Of a stretch of 64,000 bases of DNA, positions 63,816-64,000 are shown in pieces. A model generated the notes under the pieces. It ran no database searches. It was not told the DNA's origin and saw only the letters and a list, made by a program, of their open reading frames with translations. Numbering within the stretch: position 1 is the first letter of the stretch; every line of letters begins with the position of its first letter. Made by a program: the position numbers and the translations under genes. Origin of the DNA: Gimesia maris (GTDB lineage: Bacteria > Planctomycetota > Planctomycetia > Planctomycetales > Planctomycetaceae); contig NZ_CP042910.1 of NCBI RefSeq assembly GCF_008298035.1, positions 6,131,001 to 6,195,000 of the forward strand. The letters are read 5' to 3'.

Positions 63816-64000
63816 ATGCGCATCCTGTTTCTGATTTCCGGAAATAATGTCCCCTCATCGCGGTTTCGCATTTTGAATTATCTGCCTTACCTGCGTAAAT
63901 CGGGAATCGAATACACAGTGCTGGCCAGTTACCCCGAAAAATATGATCACATCCGCTGGCTGGGATATCGGCTTAGTTTTCTACTCAAATACTTCATACG
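63816..64000 (+). CDS. Glycosyltransferase (GT4-like), 3' end cut off
   Basis: At least 61 residues, running off the window. MRILFLISGNNVPSSRFRIL and NYLPYLRKSGIEYTVLASYP have the look of the N-terminal Rossmann half of family 4 glycosyltransferases. GAGAG lies six bases before the ATG. 204 bp after the oxygenase gene. The family call is tentative because only the N-terminus is present. Confidence 0.6.
   Translation, partial: MRILFLISGNNVPSSRFRILNYLPYLRKSGIEYTVLASYPEKYDHIRWLGYRLSFLLKYFI

Overview
The window reads as chromosomal DNA of a planctomycete, most likely a Gimesia-like member of the Planctomycetales. This rests on gene content, not on a marker gene. The pointers are four formylglycine-type sulfatases, Tat-exported Gfo/Idh/MocA and xylose-isomerase-like proteins, a DUF1559 prepilin-like protein with its small lipoprotein partner, an outer-membrane-barrel-like protein, an orphan protein-arginine kinase, a redoxin-cytochrome-copper-oxygenase fusion, and base composition near 50% GC. 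No rRNA, tRNA, CRISPR array, transposase or phage gene was seen.

Layout. 1-4.4 kb is housekeeping: the 3' end of hisG, an amino-acid-kinase-fold kinase that overlaps cdsA tail to tail, the uppS-cdsA pair (lipid and wall precursors), a divergent csrA and tadA. 4.6-12.7 kb holds exported proteins: a beta-helix protein, a Tat oxidoreductase, a ceramidase-like hydrolase, a barrel-like protein, a golvesin-like domain protein and a degenerate formylglycine-generating-enzyme-like protein. 12.9-18.3 kb is a minus-strand terpenoid locus: a GcvH-like lipoyl protein, a two-cluster ferredoxin, a squalene-hopene-cyclase-like class II cyclase and a DUF116/polyprenyl synthase fusion. 18.8-21.6 kb holds an AraR-like GntR regulator with a plausible self-operator, then DUF1559 and lipoprotein genes. 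21.7-28 kb holds a DUF817 membrane protein, a large basic repeat protein, a sulfatase and a membrane-anchored protein of unknown function.

28-46.6 kb is mostly central metabolism and signalling: a methyltransferase, pyruvate carboxylase, a HIT protein, an Nramp-like transporter, trpE, mcsB, a UbiB-type kinase, a PQQ-like propeller protein with hemL, an M42 peptidase and an HDOD protein. 46.7-58 kb holds a STAS protein, three more sulfatases, a DUF900 lipoprotein hydrolase, a DUF309 protein, a second Nramp-like transporter, a rhodanese and a lactonase. 58.4-64 kb holds a phosphoesterase, a RibD/DHFR-like reductase, an NTF2-like protein, a Tat sugar epimerase, the redoxin-cytochrome-copper-oxygenase fusion and the start of a glycosyltransferase.

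The strongest leads are the terpenoid locus with its fused prenyl synthase, a gapless 87-bp intergenic repeat present twice (one copy just upstream of that locus, the other supplying a stop codon), the AraR-like operator, a CsrA without Arg44, and the Trp/Cys-rich basic repeat protein. Start codons were moved from the longest ORF where a Shine-Dalgarno sequence, signal peptide or promoter placed them better.
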